From contig NZ_JAPEOR010000002.1 in assembly GCF_026341125.1 (NCBI RefSeq), forward strand, positions 992,001-1,056,000: a stretch of DNA of 64,000 nt, in the 5' to 3' direction. Both the position numbers and the translations under genes were made by a program. The stretch's first letter is position 1, and each line of letters begins with the position of its first letter. Shown here piece after piece: positions 54,633-62,875 of this stretch. A model generated the notes under the pieces. The model did not search any database. It saw nothing but the letters and a program-made list of their open reading frames with translations, and was not told the origin of the DNA. This stretch comes from Streptomyces sp. NBC_01142 (lineage in GTDB: Bacteria > Actinomycetota > Actinomycetes > Streptomycetales > Streptomycetaceae).

Positions 54633-57600
54633 TCAGACCTTCGCCGGTTCCGGGTCCGGGGACTCGCTCTCCGCCGGCTCGGCAGCCGGGTCCGACTTCG
54701 ACGCGCGCTTCGCCGCCTTCTTCTTCGCGCGCCGCTCCTTGCGGAGCTCCACCATCGCGTAGAGCGTCGGGACCAGCAGCAGCGTCAGCAGCGTGGAGGT
54801 GATCAGGCCACCGATCACCACCACCGCCAGCGGCTTGGCGATGAACCCGCCCTCGCCCGTGACGCCCAGCGCCATCGGGAGCAGCGCGAAGATCGTCGCC
54901 AGGGCCGTCATCAGGATCGGACGCAGCCGGTGGCGGCCGCCCTCGATGACCGCTTCCACCACGCCCAGGCCCTGGGCCCGGTACTGGTTGATCAGGTCGA
55001 TCAGGACGATCGCGTTGGTGACCACGATGCCGATGAGCATCAGCATGCCGATCATCGCCGGTACGCCCAGCGGGGTGCCCGTCGCGATCAGCAGGCCGAT
55101 CGCGCCCGTCGCCGCGAACGGGATGGAGACCAGCAGGATCAGCGGCTGGATCAGCGACCGGAATGTCGCGACCAGGAGCATGAAGACGATCGCGATCGCC
55201 GCCAGCATCGCCAGCCCCAGCGAGGCGAAGGCGTCGTCCTGGTCCTCCGAGACGCCGCCGATGCCGGCGGTCGCGCCCTCGGGAAGGTCCAGGGACTTGA
55301 GCTTGCTCTGGAGCGAGGCGCTGACCGCGCCGGTGTTGTCGCCGGTCGGCTTCGCCGAGATCGTCGCGGCCCGTGAGCCGTCGATCCGGGTCATCGAGAC
55401 CGGGGCGGGGACCAGCTTGACGTCGGCGATGTCGCCGAGCTCGACCGGGCCCAGGGGCAGCGAACGGAGTTCGGCAATCGTCTTCGCCGGATTGGCCGAG
55501 GTGATGACGACATCACGCTCGGAGTCGTCCAGGATCGCCTTGCCCGACGGGGTACCGCGCACCGCCTGGCCGACGGCCAGGCCCAGCGTGGTGTCGTTGA
55601 AGCCGGCGTCCGCCGCCTTGGCGTTGGCCTTGACCGAGATACGCGGGATGCTCTGCGCCAGGTCGCTCTGGACGTCGGTGACGTCGTCGAGCCCGGCCAC
55701 CTCGGCCCGTACCGCCTCGGACGCCTTCTTCAGCGTGTCCGGGTCGGACGCCTTGACCACGACGCTCAGGTCCTGGCTGCCGAAGCCGTCGCCCGCCGCG
55801 ATCGTCGTGTCGCCGATGCCGTCGAGCTTGCCCAGTTCCTCGTCGATGCGGTCACGGGTCTTCTCGTACGACGAGGCGTCCTTCAGGGTCAGCTGGTACG
55901 AGGCCTGGTTGGCGCCCGTCCCGCCGCCGAAGGCCGCCATGAAACCGGAGGAGCCGACGGTGACCTGGTAGTCCTTGATCTCGTCGATACCGTCGAGGAC
56001 CTTCTCGACCTTCTTCGCGGAGGCGTCGGCCGCATCCAGGCTGGTGCCGGGGGCCAGCTCCTGCTTGATGGACATGACCTCCTGCTCGCCCTGGTCGAAG
56101 AAGTTGGTCTTCAGCAGCCCGGCCATGCCGAAGGTGCCGAAGAGCACGACGAGCGCGAGGACGACGCTGGTGATGCGGCGACGGGTCGCGAACCGCAGCA
56201 CGGGGACGTACATCCGCTGGAGCGCGCTGCGCGCTTCCTTCTCCTCCGCCTTGCGCCGGGCCTCGTCCGGGTCGATGCCCCGTACGGCCTTCGGCGCGCG
56301 CAGGAACCAGAACGACAGGACCGGGACGACGGTCAGCGACACCAGCAGCGAGGCCAGCAGAGCCGCGGTGATGGTGAGCGAGAAGGAGCCGAAGAGCTCG
56401 CCGACCATGCCGCCCACCAGGCCGATGGGCAGGAACACCGCGACAGTGGTCAGCGTCGAGGACGTGACCGCTCCCGCGACCTCCTTCACCGCGGTGATGA
56501 TCGCGCTCTGCCGCTCCTCGCCGTAGCCGAGGTGCCGCTTGATGTTCTCCAGGACCACGATCGAGTCGTCGACGACGCGGCCGATCGCGATGGTGAGCGC
56601 GCCCAGGGTGAGCATGTTGAGCGACAGGTCGCGGGTCCACAGCACGATCAGCGCGAGGACGACCGAGAGCGGGATGGACACCGCCGTGACCAGGGTGGAG
56701 CGGATCGAGGCCAGGAAGACCAGGATCACGATGACCGCGAAGAGCAGGCCGAGCGCGCCCTCGGTGGTCAGTCCGGAGATCGACTTGGAGACGGCCGGGC
56801 CCTGGTCGGAGACGACGGCCAGCTCGGCGCCGGAGCCCAGGTCCTTGCGCAGCCCGGGCAGCTTGTCGTGCACCGCGTCGGAGATGGCGACGGCACTGCC
56901 GTCGTTGTCCATGGTGGCCATGACGGCGAGGCTCGGCTTGCCGTTCGTACGGGTGATGGAGACCCGCTCGGACTCCTCCTGCTTCACCGTGGCGATGTCG
57001 CCGAGGCGTACGGGCTTGCCCTTCTCGGGGGACACCCGCAGGTCCTCGATCTGCTTCAGCGTGGTGAAGCCGCCGCCGACCTGTACGGTCCGGCTCTTGC
57101 CGTCCTCGGAGAAGGAGCCGGCCGGCATGGTCGCGCCGCCCGACTTCAGCGCCTCGGCGAGCGAGCCGGTGTTCAGGCCGGCCGCCGCGAGCTTCTTGTC
57201 ATCGGGGGTGACGGAGACCTGGAGATCCTGGACGCCGTCGATGGAGACCTGACCGACGCCGTCGATGTCCTCCAGGGCCGGGACGACGGTGCGCTCCAGC
57301 TGGTCGGCGAGGGCCTGCGGGTCCTTGTCGGAGCTGACGGCGAGGACGACGGTCGGCATGTCGTCCGTCGAACCGGCGACGACCTGCGGGTCGACGTTCT
57401 CGGGGAGCTGGGCGCGGGCCCGGTTCACGGCCTGCTGCACATCGGCGACGACCTGCTTGGAGCCGTCTCCGTACTCGAAGCTGGCCATGATCACGGCGTT
57501 GCCCTCGCTCGCCGTGGAGGTGATGCCCTTGACGCCGTCGACGGCCTTGATGGTGCTCTCGAGCGGTTCGACGACCTGCTTCTCGACCACGTCCGGGGAT

Positions 57601-57764
57601 GCGCCCTGGTAGGGGGCCAGCACCGAGACCATCGGGAGTTCGATGGAGGGCAGCAGCTGCTGCTTGAGCTGAGGGATGGCGATCGCTCCGAAGGCGATCG
57701 CGACGATCGACATCAGACCTATCAGGGCCCGTTGCGACAGGCTGAATCTGGACAGCCAGGACAT
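54633..57764 (-). CDS. RND-family efflux transporter (AcrB/SwrC-like)
   Basis: A 1043-residue, twelve-helix proton-driven exporter with two large extracytoplasmic porter regions. N-terminal MSWLSRFSLSQRALIGLM, PYQGASPDVVEKQVVEPLE and the helix-4 proton-relay GRVVDDSIVVLENI with its Asp pair are clear. The C-terminal tail is charged. No membrane-fusion or outer-membrane partner gene is adjacent, as expected for a Gram-positive pump of the SwrC/YerP kind. Substrates may be lipids, surfactants or drugs. The two-component system directly upstream (same strand) is a plausible regulator. Confidence 0.9.
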   Translation of the reverse strand: MSWLSRFSLSQRALIGLMSIVAIAFGAIAIPQLKQQLLPSIELPMVSVLAPYQGASPDVVEKQVVEPLESTIKAVDGVKGITSTASEGNAVIMASFEYGDGSKQVVADVQQAVNRARAQLPENVDPQVVAGSTDDMPTVVLAVSSDKDPQALADQLERTVVPALEDIDGVGQVSIDGVQDLQVSVTPDDKKLAAAGLNTGSLAEALKSGGATMPAGSFSEDGKSRTVQVGGGFTTLKQIEDLRVSPEKGKPVRLGDIATVKQEESERVSITRTNGKPSLAVMATMDNDGSAVAISDAVHDKLPGLRKDLGSGAELAVVSDQGPAVSKSISGLTTEGALGLLFAVIVILVFLASIRSTLVTAVSIPLSVVLALIVLWTRDLSLNMLTLGALTIAIGRVVDDSIVVLENIKRHLGYGEERQSAIITAVKEVAGAVTSSTLTTVAVFLPIGLVGGMVGELFGSFSLTITAALLASLLVSLTVVPVLSFWFLRAPKAVRGIDPDEARRKAEEKEARSALQRMYVPVLRFATRRRITSVVLALVVLFGTFGMAGLLKTNFFDQGEQEVMSIKQELAPGTSLDAADASAKKVEKVLDGIDEIKDYQVTVGSSGFMAAFGGGTGANQASYQLTLKDASSYEKTRDRIDEELGKLDGIGDTTIAAGDGFGSQDLSVVVKASDPDTLKKASEAVRAEVAGLDDVTDVQSDLAQSIPRISVKANAKAADAGFNDTTLGLAVGQAVRGTPSGKAILDDSERDVVITSANPAKTIAELRSLPLGPVELGDIADVKLVPAPVSMTRIDGSRAATISAKPTGDNTGAVSASLQSKLKSLDLPEGATAGIGGVSEDQDDAFASLGLAMLAAIAIVFMLLVATFRSLIQPLILLVSIPFAATGAIGLLIATGTPLGVPAMIGMLMLIGIVVTNAIVLIDLINQYRAQGLGVVEAVIEGGRHRLRPILMTALATIFALLPMALGVTGEGGFIAKPLAVVVIGGLITSTLLTLLLVPTLYAMVELRKERRAKKKAAKRASKSDPAAEPAESESPDPEPAKV

Positions 57765-57913
57765 GGGGTCTCTCTTCTGTGGCTTACGCGGCGGAGGGCG
57801 TGGTCAGGTGCCCGCGCTTATACGATCAGCCATGCGGGTGGGGTGATCCGTCGACCGCAGGTCGGTTTCCTTATCCCGCGCATACCGCAGCTGGAGTACG
57901 CCGAGGCGTGAGT

Positions 57914-58600
57914 TCACTCCACCCTTGGACGTACCAGGCCCGATTCGTACGCAATGACAACCAATTGCGCGCGGTCGCGAGCACCGAGTTTCGCCATCGC
58001 CCGGTTCACATGGGTCTTGACGGTGAGCGGGCTGACCTCGAGACGCTCCGCGATCTCGTCGTTGGAGTGGCCGCCGCCGACCAGGACGAGGACTTCGCGC
58101 TCGCGTACGGTGAGCGCGGCGAGCCGCTCGGAGTACGCCTTCGACTCCCGCTCGTCGTCCGAACCACCGCCCTGCGCAAGGAATTTGGCGATAAGCCCCT
58201 TGGTCGCGACCGGGGACAGCAGCGCATCCCCCGCGGCGGCAATACGGATGGCATTGAGCAGTTCGTCCGGTTCCGCACCCTTTCCGAGGAAACCCGAGGC
58301 GCCGGCCCTCAGCGACTGCACGACGTACTCGTCCACCTCGAAGGTGGTGAGCATGACGACGCGTACGTTGGCGAGTTCGGGGTCCTGGCTGATCATGCGG
58401 GTTGCGGCGAGTCCGTCCGTACCGGGCATCCGGATGTCCATCAGAACGACATCGGCCTTGACGGAACGGGCGAGGGCGACCGCCTCGGCGCCGTCCGCGG
58501 CCTCCCCGACGACGTCCATGTCCGGTTCGGAGTCCACCAGCACCCGGAACGCGCTGCGCAGCAGCGCCTGGTCGTCGGCGAGCAGCACCCTGATCGTCAT
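57914..58600 (-). CDS. NarL/LuxR-family response regulator
   Basis: A 228-residue regulator. Receiver: acidic Asp9/Asp10, phospho-acceptor Asp55 (VVLMDIRMPG), Thr in MLTTFEVDE and Lys in FLGKGAE. DNA-binding: LTVREREVLVLVGGGHSNDEIAERL near 160-185. Its ATG overlaps the kinase stop by 4 bases. The RND pump gene follows 149 bases downstream on the same strand. The target genes are unknown, but the pump is the obvious candidate. Confidence 0.92.
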   Translation of the reverse strand: MTIRVLLADDQALLRSAFRVLVDSEPDMDVVGEAADGAEAVALARSVKADVVLMDIRMPGTDGLAATRMISQDPELANVRVVMLTTFEVDEYVVQSLRAGASGFLGKGAEPDELLNAIRIAAAGDALLSPVATKGLIAKFLAQGGGSDDERESKAYSERLAALTVREREVLVLVGGGHSNDEIAERLEVSPLTVKTHVNRAMAKLGARDRAQLVVIAYESGLVRPRVE

Positions 58601-59817
58601 CTGTCCTCCCCCGTGCGGGTCTTGAGGGGCAGTATCGCCTGCACGCGGAAGCCGCCGCCGTAGCGGGGGCCCGCGACGAGGGTGCCGCCCAGTGCGGTGA
58701 CGCGCTCGCGCATACCGAGCAGACCGTGGCCTCCACCGTCCTGGGGGCCTTCGGTCCCCGCACCGTTGTCCAGCACGGTGACCTCCACGGTCGTGCCCAC
58801 CCGCACCACGCTCACCTCGGCCTTCGCGTCCGCGCCCGCATGCTTGCGCACATTGGTCAGCGCCTCCTGGATGATCCGGTAGGCGGCGAGGTCGACGGCC
58901 GCGGGCAGCCGTATGCCGTCGTCGGCACGGGCCACCTCGACCGGCAGACCGGCCTGGCGGAAGGTGGTGACCAGCCCGTCGAGGACATCGAGTCCCGGGG
59001 CCGGTTCGGTGGGGGCCTCCGGGTCGCCGGTCTGGCGGAGCAGACCGACCGTGGCCCGCAGTTCATTGAGCGCGGAGCGGCTGGCCTCCCGCACATGGGC
59101 GAGGGCTTCTTTGGCCTGGTCGGGCCGTTTGTCCATGATGTGCGCGGCGACGCCCGCCTGCACGTTGACCAGAGCGATGTGGTGAGCGACCACATCGTGG
59201 AGGTCGCGGGCGATGCGCAGCCGCTCCTCGGCGACGCGGCGGCGCGCCTCTTCCTCGCGGGTGCGCTCGGCGCGCTCGGCCCGCTCCTGGATGGCGTCGA
59301 CGAAGGCGCGACGGCTGCGTACGGCATCCCCCGCCGCCCCCGCCATTCCGGTCCAGGCGAAGATGCCGAGGTTCTCCTGGGTGTACCAGGGGGTCGAGCC
59401 GAAGAACATGGCGGTGCCGGTCAGCACCGCCATGGTCAGCAGGCCGACCCGCCAGGTGGTGGGGCGGTCGGTGCGGGAGGCGACCGTATAGAGCGCGATC
59501 ACCGCGCCCATGGCGACCGGGGCGGCCGGGTCGCCCGCGATGAGCTCGACGACGGAGACCGCGCCGGTGAAGACGAGCACGGCCATCGGGTTGCGGCGGC
59601 GGAAGACGAGGGCGCCGGCGACCAGGACCATCAGCACGACGCTGCGCAGCTCGGGGGTACGGCCGCCGAACTCCGGCCCGTGCGGTCCGTTCGGGTCGGC
59701 GAAGGAGCCGGTGATCATGCAGGCCAGTACGCCCGCGGCCAGCGCGCCGTCGAAGGCCAGCGGGTGCGCGCGCAGCCAGCGCTGGGAGCGGGCGAACCCG
59801 GTGGCGAGTGAGGTCAC
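58597..59817 (-). CDS. Sensor histidine kinase (HisKA_3 type)
   Basis: A 406-residue kinase. Five to six membrane helices fill residues 20-155 without a large sensor loop, so it probably reads the membrane. The HisKA_3 helix is RLRIARDLHDVVAHHIALVNVQAG, and the ATPase domain has LTNVRKHAG, VLDNGAG and GHGLLGMRERV. GTG 59817 is preferred because TAACGT lies 8 bases upstream as a leaderless -10 box. Translation is coupled to the response regulator gene. Confidence 0.9.
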   Translation of the reverse strand: MTSLATGFARSQRWLRAHPLAFDGALAAGVLACMITGSFADPNGPHGPEFGGRTPELRSVVLMVLVAGALVFRRRNPMAVLVFTGAVSVVELIAGDPAAPVAMGAVIALYTVASRTDRPTTWRVGLLTMAVLTGTAMFFGSTPWYTQENLGIFAWTGMAGAAGDAVRSRRAFVDAIQERAERAERTREEEARRRVAEERLRIARDLHDVVAHHIALVNVQAGVAAHIMDKRPDQAKEALAHVREASRSALNELRATVGLLRQTGDPEAPTEPAPGLDVLDGLVTTFRQAGLPVEVARADDGIRLPAAVDLAAYRIIQEALTNVRKHAGADAKAEVSVVRVGTTVEVTVLDNGAGTEGPQDGGGHGLLGMRERVTALGGTLVAGPRYGGGFRVQAILPLKTRTGEDR

Positions 59818-59942
59818 GTCAAGCAACGTTACGGCGTGTCGCGACGACGGTGTACGCCCGGGAGAAGGGCGGATGAGGGCGGATGCCGGAGCGGGGGCGG
59901 AGTGGGCGGAGTGGGCGGAGCAGGAGACGGAACGGAAACAGG

Positions 59943-59977
59943 AGTGCCCCGCTCCGAATGATCCGGAGCGGGGCACT
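59943..59977 (-). terminator. Terminator of the pspA operon
   Basis: AGTGCCCCGCTCCG and CGGAGCGGGGCACT form a perfect 14-bp stem with a 7-base loop, 65 bases past the PspAA stop. Confidence 0.8.
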
Positions 59978-60041
59978 TCAGCTGTTGGAGTGCGCGTGGA
60001 TGCGCGCGCGTGCGAGTGGAGTGCGATCGCGGCGCGAGCGG

Positions 60042-60320
60042 TCAGCCGGGAATGAGACCGTCGTCGCCGAGCATCTCCCGTACGTCCTCGAGAGTCGCGT
60101 CCGGAGCCGGAAGGATCAGCTCGGACGGCTCCAGGGAGTCGTCCGGCAGTGGTTCGCCGAGCTCGCGGACCCGTCCCAGGAGGGCATGGAAGGTCCGGCG
60201 GAAGCCCGGCCCGTCCCCGCTCTCCATCTCGGCCAGCAGCTCGTTGTCGAGCTTGTTGAGTTCGGCGAAGTGGCTGTCCGCCAGCTCCAGCTGACCCTCC
60301 CCCATGATCCGTACGATCAT
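60042..60320 (-). CDS. PspA-associated protein PspAA
   Basis: A 92-residue protein matching PspAA, the small partner commonly encoded with PspA in actinobacteria. It starts MIVRIMGEGQLELAD, has a helical centre (AELNKLDNELLAEMESG) and ends in a DDGLIPG tail. It likely binds PspA and modulates the envelope-stress response. It follows pspA by 9 bases on the same strand. Confidence 0.85.
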   Translation of the reverse strand: MIVRIMGEGQLELADSHFAELNKLDNELLAEMESGDGPGFRRTFHALLGRVRELGEPLPDDSLEPSELILPAPDATLEDVREMLGDDGLIPG

Positions 60321-60329
60321 GACGAGTCC

Positions 60330-61127
60330 CTACTGCTTGTCGAACTTGTGCGGGGTGTTCTGCTGCTGTGCGGCGTCCTGCTGGCCCGCTGCGCCGCCCT
60401 CGATCGCCTGCTTGGAGCTCGAGCCGCCCGCGAGCTCGGCCTTCATCCGCTGCAGTTCCAGCTCTACATCAGTACCACCGGAGATGCGGTCCAGCTCGGC
60501 GGCGATGTCGTCCTTCGCCATTCCGGACTGGTCGTCCAGGGCGCCGGAGGCGAGCAGCTCGTCGATCGCACCGGCCCGCGCCTGGAGCTGTGCGGTCTTG
60601 TCCTCGGCCCGCTGGATCGCCAGGCCGACGTCGCCCATCTCCTCGGAGATGCCGGAGAAGGCCTCACCGATCCGGGTCTGCGCCTGGGCCGCCGTGTAGG
60701 TGGCCTTGATCGTCTCCTTCTTCGTACGGAAGGCGTCGACCTTGGCCTGCAGCCGCTGCGCCGCGAGAGTGAGCTTCTCCTCCTCGCCCTGCAGCGTCGT
60801 GTGCTGCGTCTCCAGGTCACTGACCTGCTGCTGGAGCGAGGCGCGACGGGACAGCGCCTCGCGCGCCAGGTCCTCGCGGCCCAGTGCCAGCGCCTTGCGG
60901 CCCTGGTCCTCCAGCTTGGACGACTGGCCCTGCAGCTGGTTCAGCTGCAGCTCGAGCCGCTTGCGGGAAGTCGCCACATCGGCGACTCCGCGGCGCACCT
61001 TCTGAAGCAGCTCCAGCTGCTTCTGGTACGAGTAATCGAGGGTCTCGCGCGGATCCTCGGCCCTGTCAAGGGCCTTGTTTGCCTTCGCGCGGAAGATCAT
61101 CCCCATACGCTTCATGACACCGCTCAT
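60330..61127 (-). CDS. pspA: Phage shock protein A (PspA/IM30/Vipp1)
   Basis: A 265-residue ESCRT-III-like membrane remodeller. The amphipathic head MKRMGMIFRAKANKALDRAEDP is followed by long coiled-coil helices (about 25-215) with GREDLAREALSRRASLQQQV. The tail is Gly/Gln-rich. It coats damaged membrane and limits proton leak. ATG 61127 matches the usual Streptomyces start MSGVMKRMG; ATG 61115 is an alternative. Forms a two-gene unit with pspAA. Confidence 0.94.
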   Translation of the reverse strand: MSGVMKRMGMIFRAKANKALDRAEDPRETLDYSYQKQLELLQKVRRGVADVATSRKRLELQLNQLQGQSSKLEDQGRKALALGREDLAREALSRRASLQQQVSDLETQHTTLQGEEEKLTLAAQRLQAKVDAFRTKKETIKATYTAAQAQTRIGEAFSGISEEMGDVGLAIQRAEDKTAQLQARAGAIDELLASGALDDQSGMAKDDIAAELDRISGGTDVELELQRMKAELAGGSSSKQAIEGGAAGQQDAAQQQNTPHKFDKQ

Positions 61128-61419
61128 GGGCTTCGCGCGCCCCCTTCTGACGGACTCAGCTTCAGCACTCCAACAGAACCCACAGTACGGGCCCTGCATC
61201 CATTACCGCACTGTTCCAGTGCGGATGCGCTCCTCCCCAAGGACGACTGCGTACGGCTCCGATCCGGCGCAAGGAGTAGGTGGCCATCAGGGAAACCACG
61301 GGCAACGTCCGCTCTGTCCGGCTTGCGGCCGTCTCCTGTCCCCTGAAGACGCAGGCCGTTGCGGGATCGTTCCCGGCCGGGGTGGGGTCCGTGCGCTCCA
61401 CCCCGTACCCTTGGGCTTT

Positions 61420-62019
61420 GTGTTCCGTAGCCGTTCCAAGGAAGAGAAGGCCGCCCCCACCGACAAGGTGACGCCGGACCTCTCCAAGCAGCCCCGCGAC
61501 CCCGAGGCCCCCAAGGGCCGCCCGACGCCCAAGCGCAGTGAGGCACAGGGCCAGCGACGCCGTGCCTCCAGCGGGCCGGTCGACCGCAAGGAGGCGATGA
61601 AGCGCCAGCGGGAGGCCCGCCGTTCGGACCTGGCCAAGCAGCGCGAGGCCCTCGCCAGCGGCGACGAGCGTTACCTGCCGGCCCGTGACAAGGGACCGGT
61701 CCGGCGCTTCGTCCGCGACTACGTCGACTCGCGCTTCTGCATCGCCGAGTTCTTCCTGCCGCTCGCCGTGGTGATCCTGGTGCTGAGCATGGTCAGGGTC
61801 GGCTCGCTGCAGAACATCGCGCTGCTGCTCTGGCTCGGCGTCATCGTCATGATCGTCATTGACTCGATCGGGCTGGCGATGCGGCTGAAGAAGCAGCTGC
61901 GCGAGCGCTTCCCGAACGAGCCGAAGCGCGGTGCCGTCGCCTACGGCCTGATGCGTACTCTCCAGATGCGCCGACTGCGCCTGCCCAAGCCGCAGGTCAA
62001 GCGCGGAGAGCGGCCCTGA
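61420..62019 (+). CDS. DUF3043 membrane protein
   Basis: A 199-residue protein. The basic, disordered N-terminal 90 residues (KPTPKRSEAQGQRRR-like, many Lys/Arg) precede two membrane helices (about 117-137 and 141-162). The family block KGPVRRFVRDYVDSRFCIAEFFLPL marks DUF3043, of unknown function. GTG 61420 has TACCCT 8 bases upstream, so it is probably leaderless. It is divergent from pspA, a conserved pairing as I recall, and may belong to the same envelope response. Confidence 0.8.
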   Translation: MFRSRSKEEKAAPTDKVTPDLSKQPRDPEAPKGRPTPKRSEAQGQRRRASSGPVDRKEAMKRQREARRSDLAKQREALASGDERYLPARDKGPVRRFVRDYVDSRFCIAEFFLPLAVVILVLSMVRVGSLQNIALLLWLGVIVMIVIDSIGLAMRLKKQLRERFPNEPKRGAVAYGLMRTLQMRRLRLPKPQVKRGERP

Positions 62020-62810
62020 GCACGGAGGTCTCCGGCCTCGCAGACGCACCGGCCGACTGGCCGGCCGGGCTCGGTGGGCTGCGCAACACCGTCCGCCAGG
62101 AGCTTGTCGCCCGTCAGCTCGACGAGCAGATAGCCGCCCGCTACCCCGTGGGGCAGCGGCTGCGGATCCTCGACGTCGGCATGGGCCAGGGCACCCAGGC
62201 GCTGCGGCTGGCGCGGGCCGGGCACGCGGTGACCGGCATCGAGGCCGATCACGAGATGCTCACGGCGGCCCGTGAGTCGCTGGCCGGCGAGCCGGCCGGG
62301 ATCCGCGAGCGGGTCCGGCTGATCGAGGGCGACGGCCGGGACACCGGGGTGCACTTCCTGCCCGGCAGCTTCGACGTGGTGCTCTGCCACGGGGTCCTGA
62401 TGTACGTCCAGGAGCCGGACGGGCTGCTCGCCGGCCTGGCCAGGATGCTGGCGCCGGGCGGCCTGCTCTCGCTGCTCGTGCGCAACGCGGACGCGCTGGC
62501 CATGCGGCCGGGGCTGGCCGGGGACTGGCAGGCTGCGCTGACCGCCTTCGACACCGACACGTACGCCGACCGGCTCGGGCTTCCGGTGCGCGCGGACCGT
62601 CTGGAGGCCCTGACGGCGACGCTGGCGGGGATCGCCGCGCCGCTGCACGCCTGGTACGGGGTGCGGGTCTTCACCGACAACGTCGCCCACGACAGCGAAC
62701 TGCCGGCCGGTGAGCTGGAGCGGCTGCTGGCGGCGGAGGATCGCGCGGGCCGCACGGAGCCGTACCGCGGTGTCGCGACGCTGCTGCACCTGTGTGGCGT
62801 ACGCGGCTGA
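62016..62810 (+). CDS. Class I SAM-dependent methyltransferase (CTG start)
   Basis: A 264-residue methyltransferase. SAM-binding motif I is LRILDVGMGQGTQALRLA (about 48-65), then ITGIEADHEML-like acidic strand 2, EGDGRDTGVHFLPGSFDVVLCHGVLMYV and LAPGGLLSLLVRN. The conserved N-terminal stretch DWPAGLGGLRNTVRQELVARQLDEQIA has no ATG, GTG or TTG before it. CTG 62016 lies 5 bases after GGAGAG and overlaps the DUF3043 stop, so CTG appears to be the start. The substrate is unknown; relatives include CmoA/UbiE-like enzymes. Confidence 0.8.
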   Translation: MSTEVSGLADAPADWPAGLGGLRNTVRQELVARQLDEQIAARYPVGQRLRILDVGMGQGTQALRLARAGHAVTGIEADHEMLTAARESLAGEPAGIRERVRLIEGDGRDTGVHFLPGSFDVVLCHGVLMYVQEPDGLLAGLARMLAPGGLLSLLVRNADALAMRPGLAGDWQAALTAFDTDTYADRLGLPVRADRLEALTATLAGIAAPLHAWYGVRVFTDNVAHDSELPAGELERLLAAEDRAGRTEPYRGVATLLHLCGVRG

Positions 62811-62819
62811 ATTCACCGT

Positions 62820-62843
62820 CCCCCGGCTCAGGTATGCCGGGGG
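62820..62843 (+). terminator. Methyltransferase terminator
   Basis: CCCCCGGC and GCCGGGGG form an 8-bp stem with an 8-base loop, ending 19 bases before the ABC transporter start. Confidence 0.7.
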
Positions 62844-62857
62844 CTTTCGCGTCCTCA

Positions 62858-62875
62858 CTGAAGTGACAACTTCAG
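62858..62875. promoter_or_regulatory. Inverted repeat over the ABC transporter start
   Basis: CTGAAGT-GACA-ACTTCAG is a perfect 7-base inverted repeat that contains the GTG start at 62863. It may be an autoregulatory operator, as for drug or lipid exporters. Confidence 0.5.
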
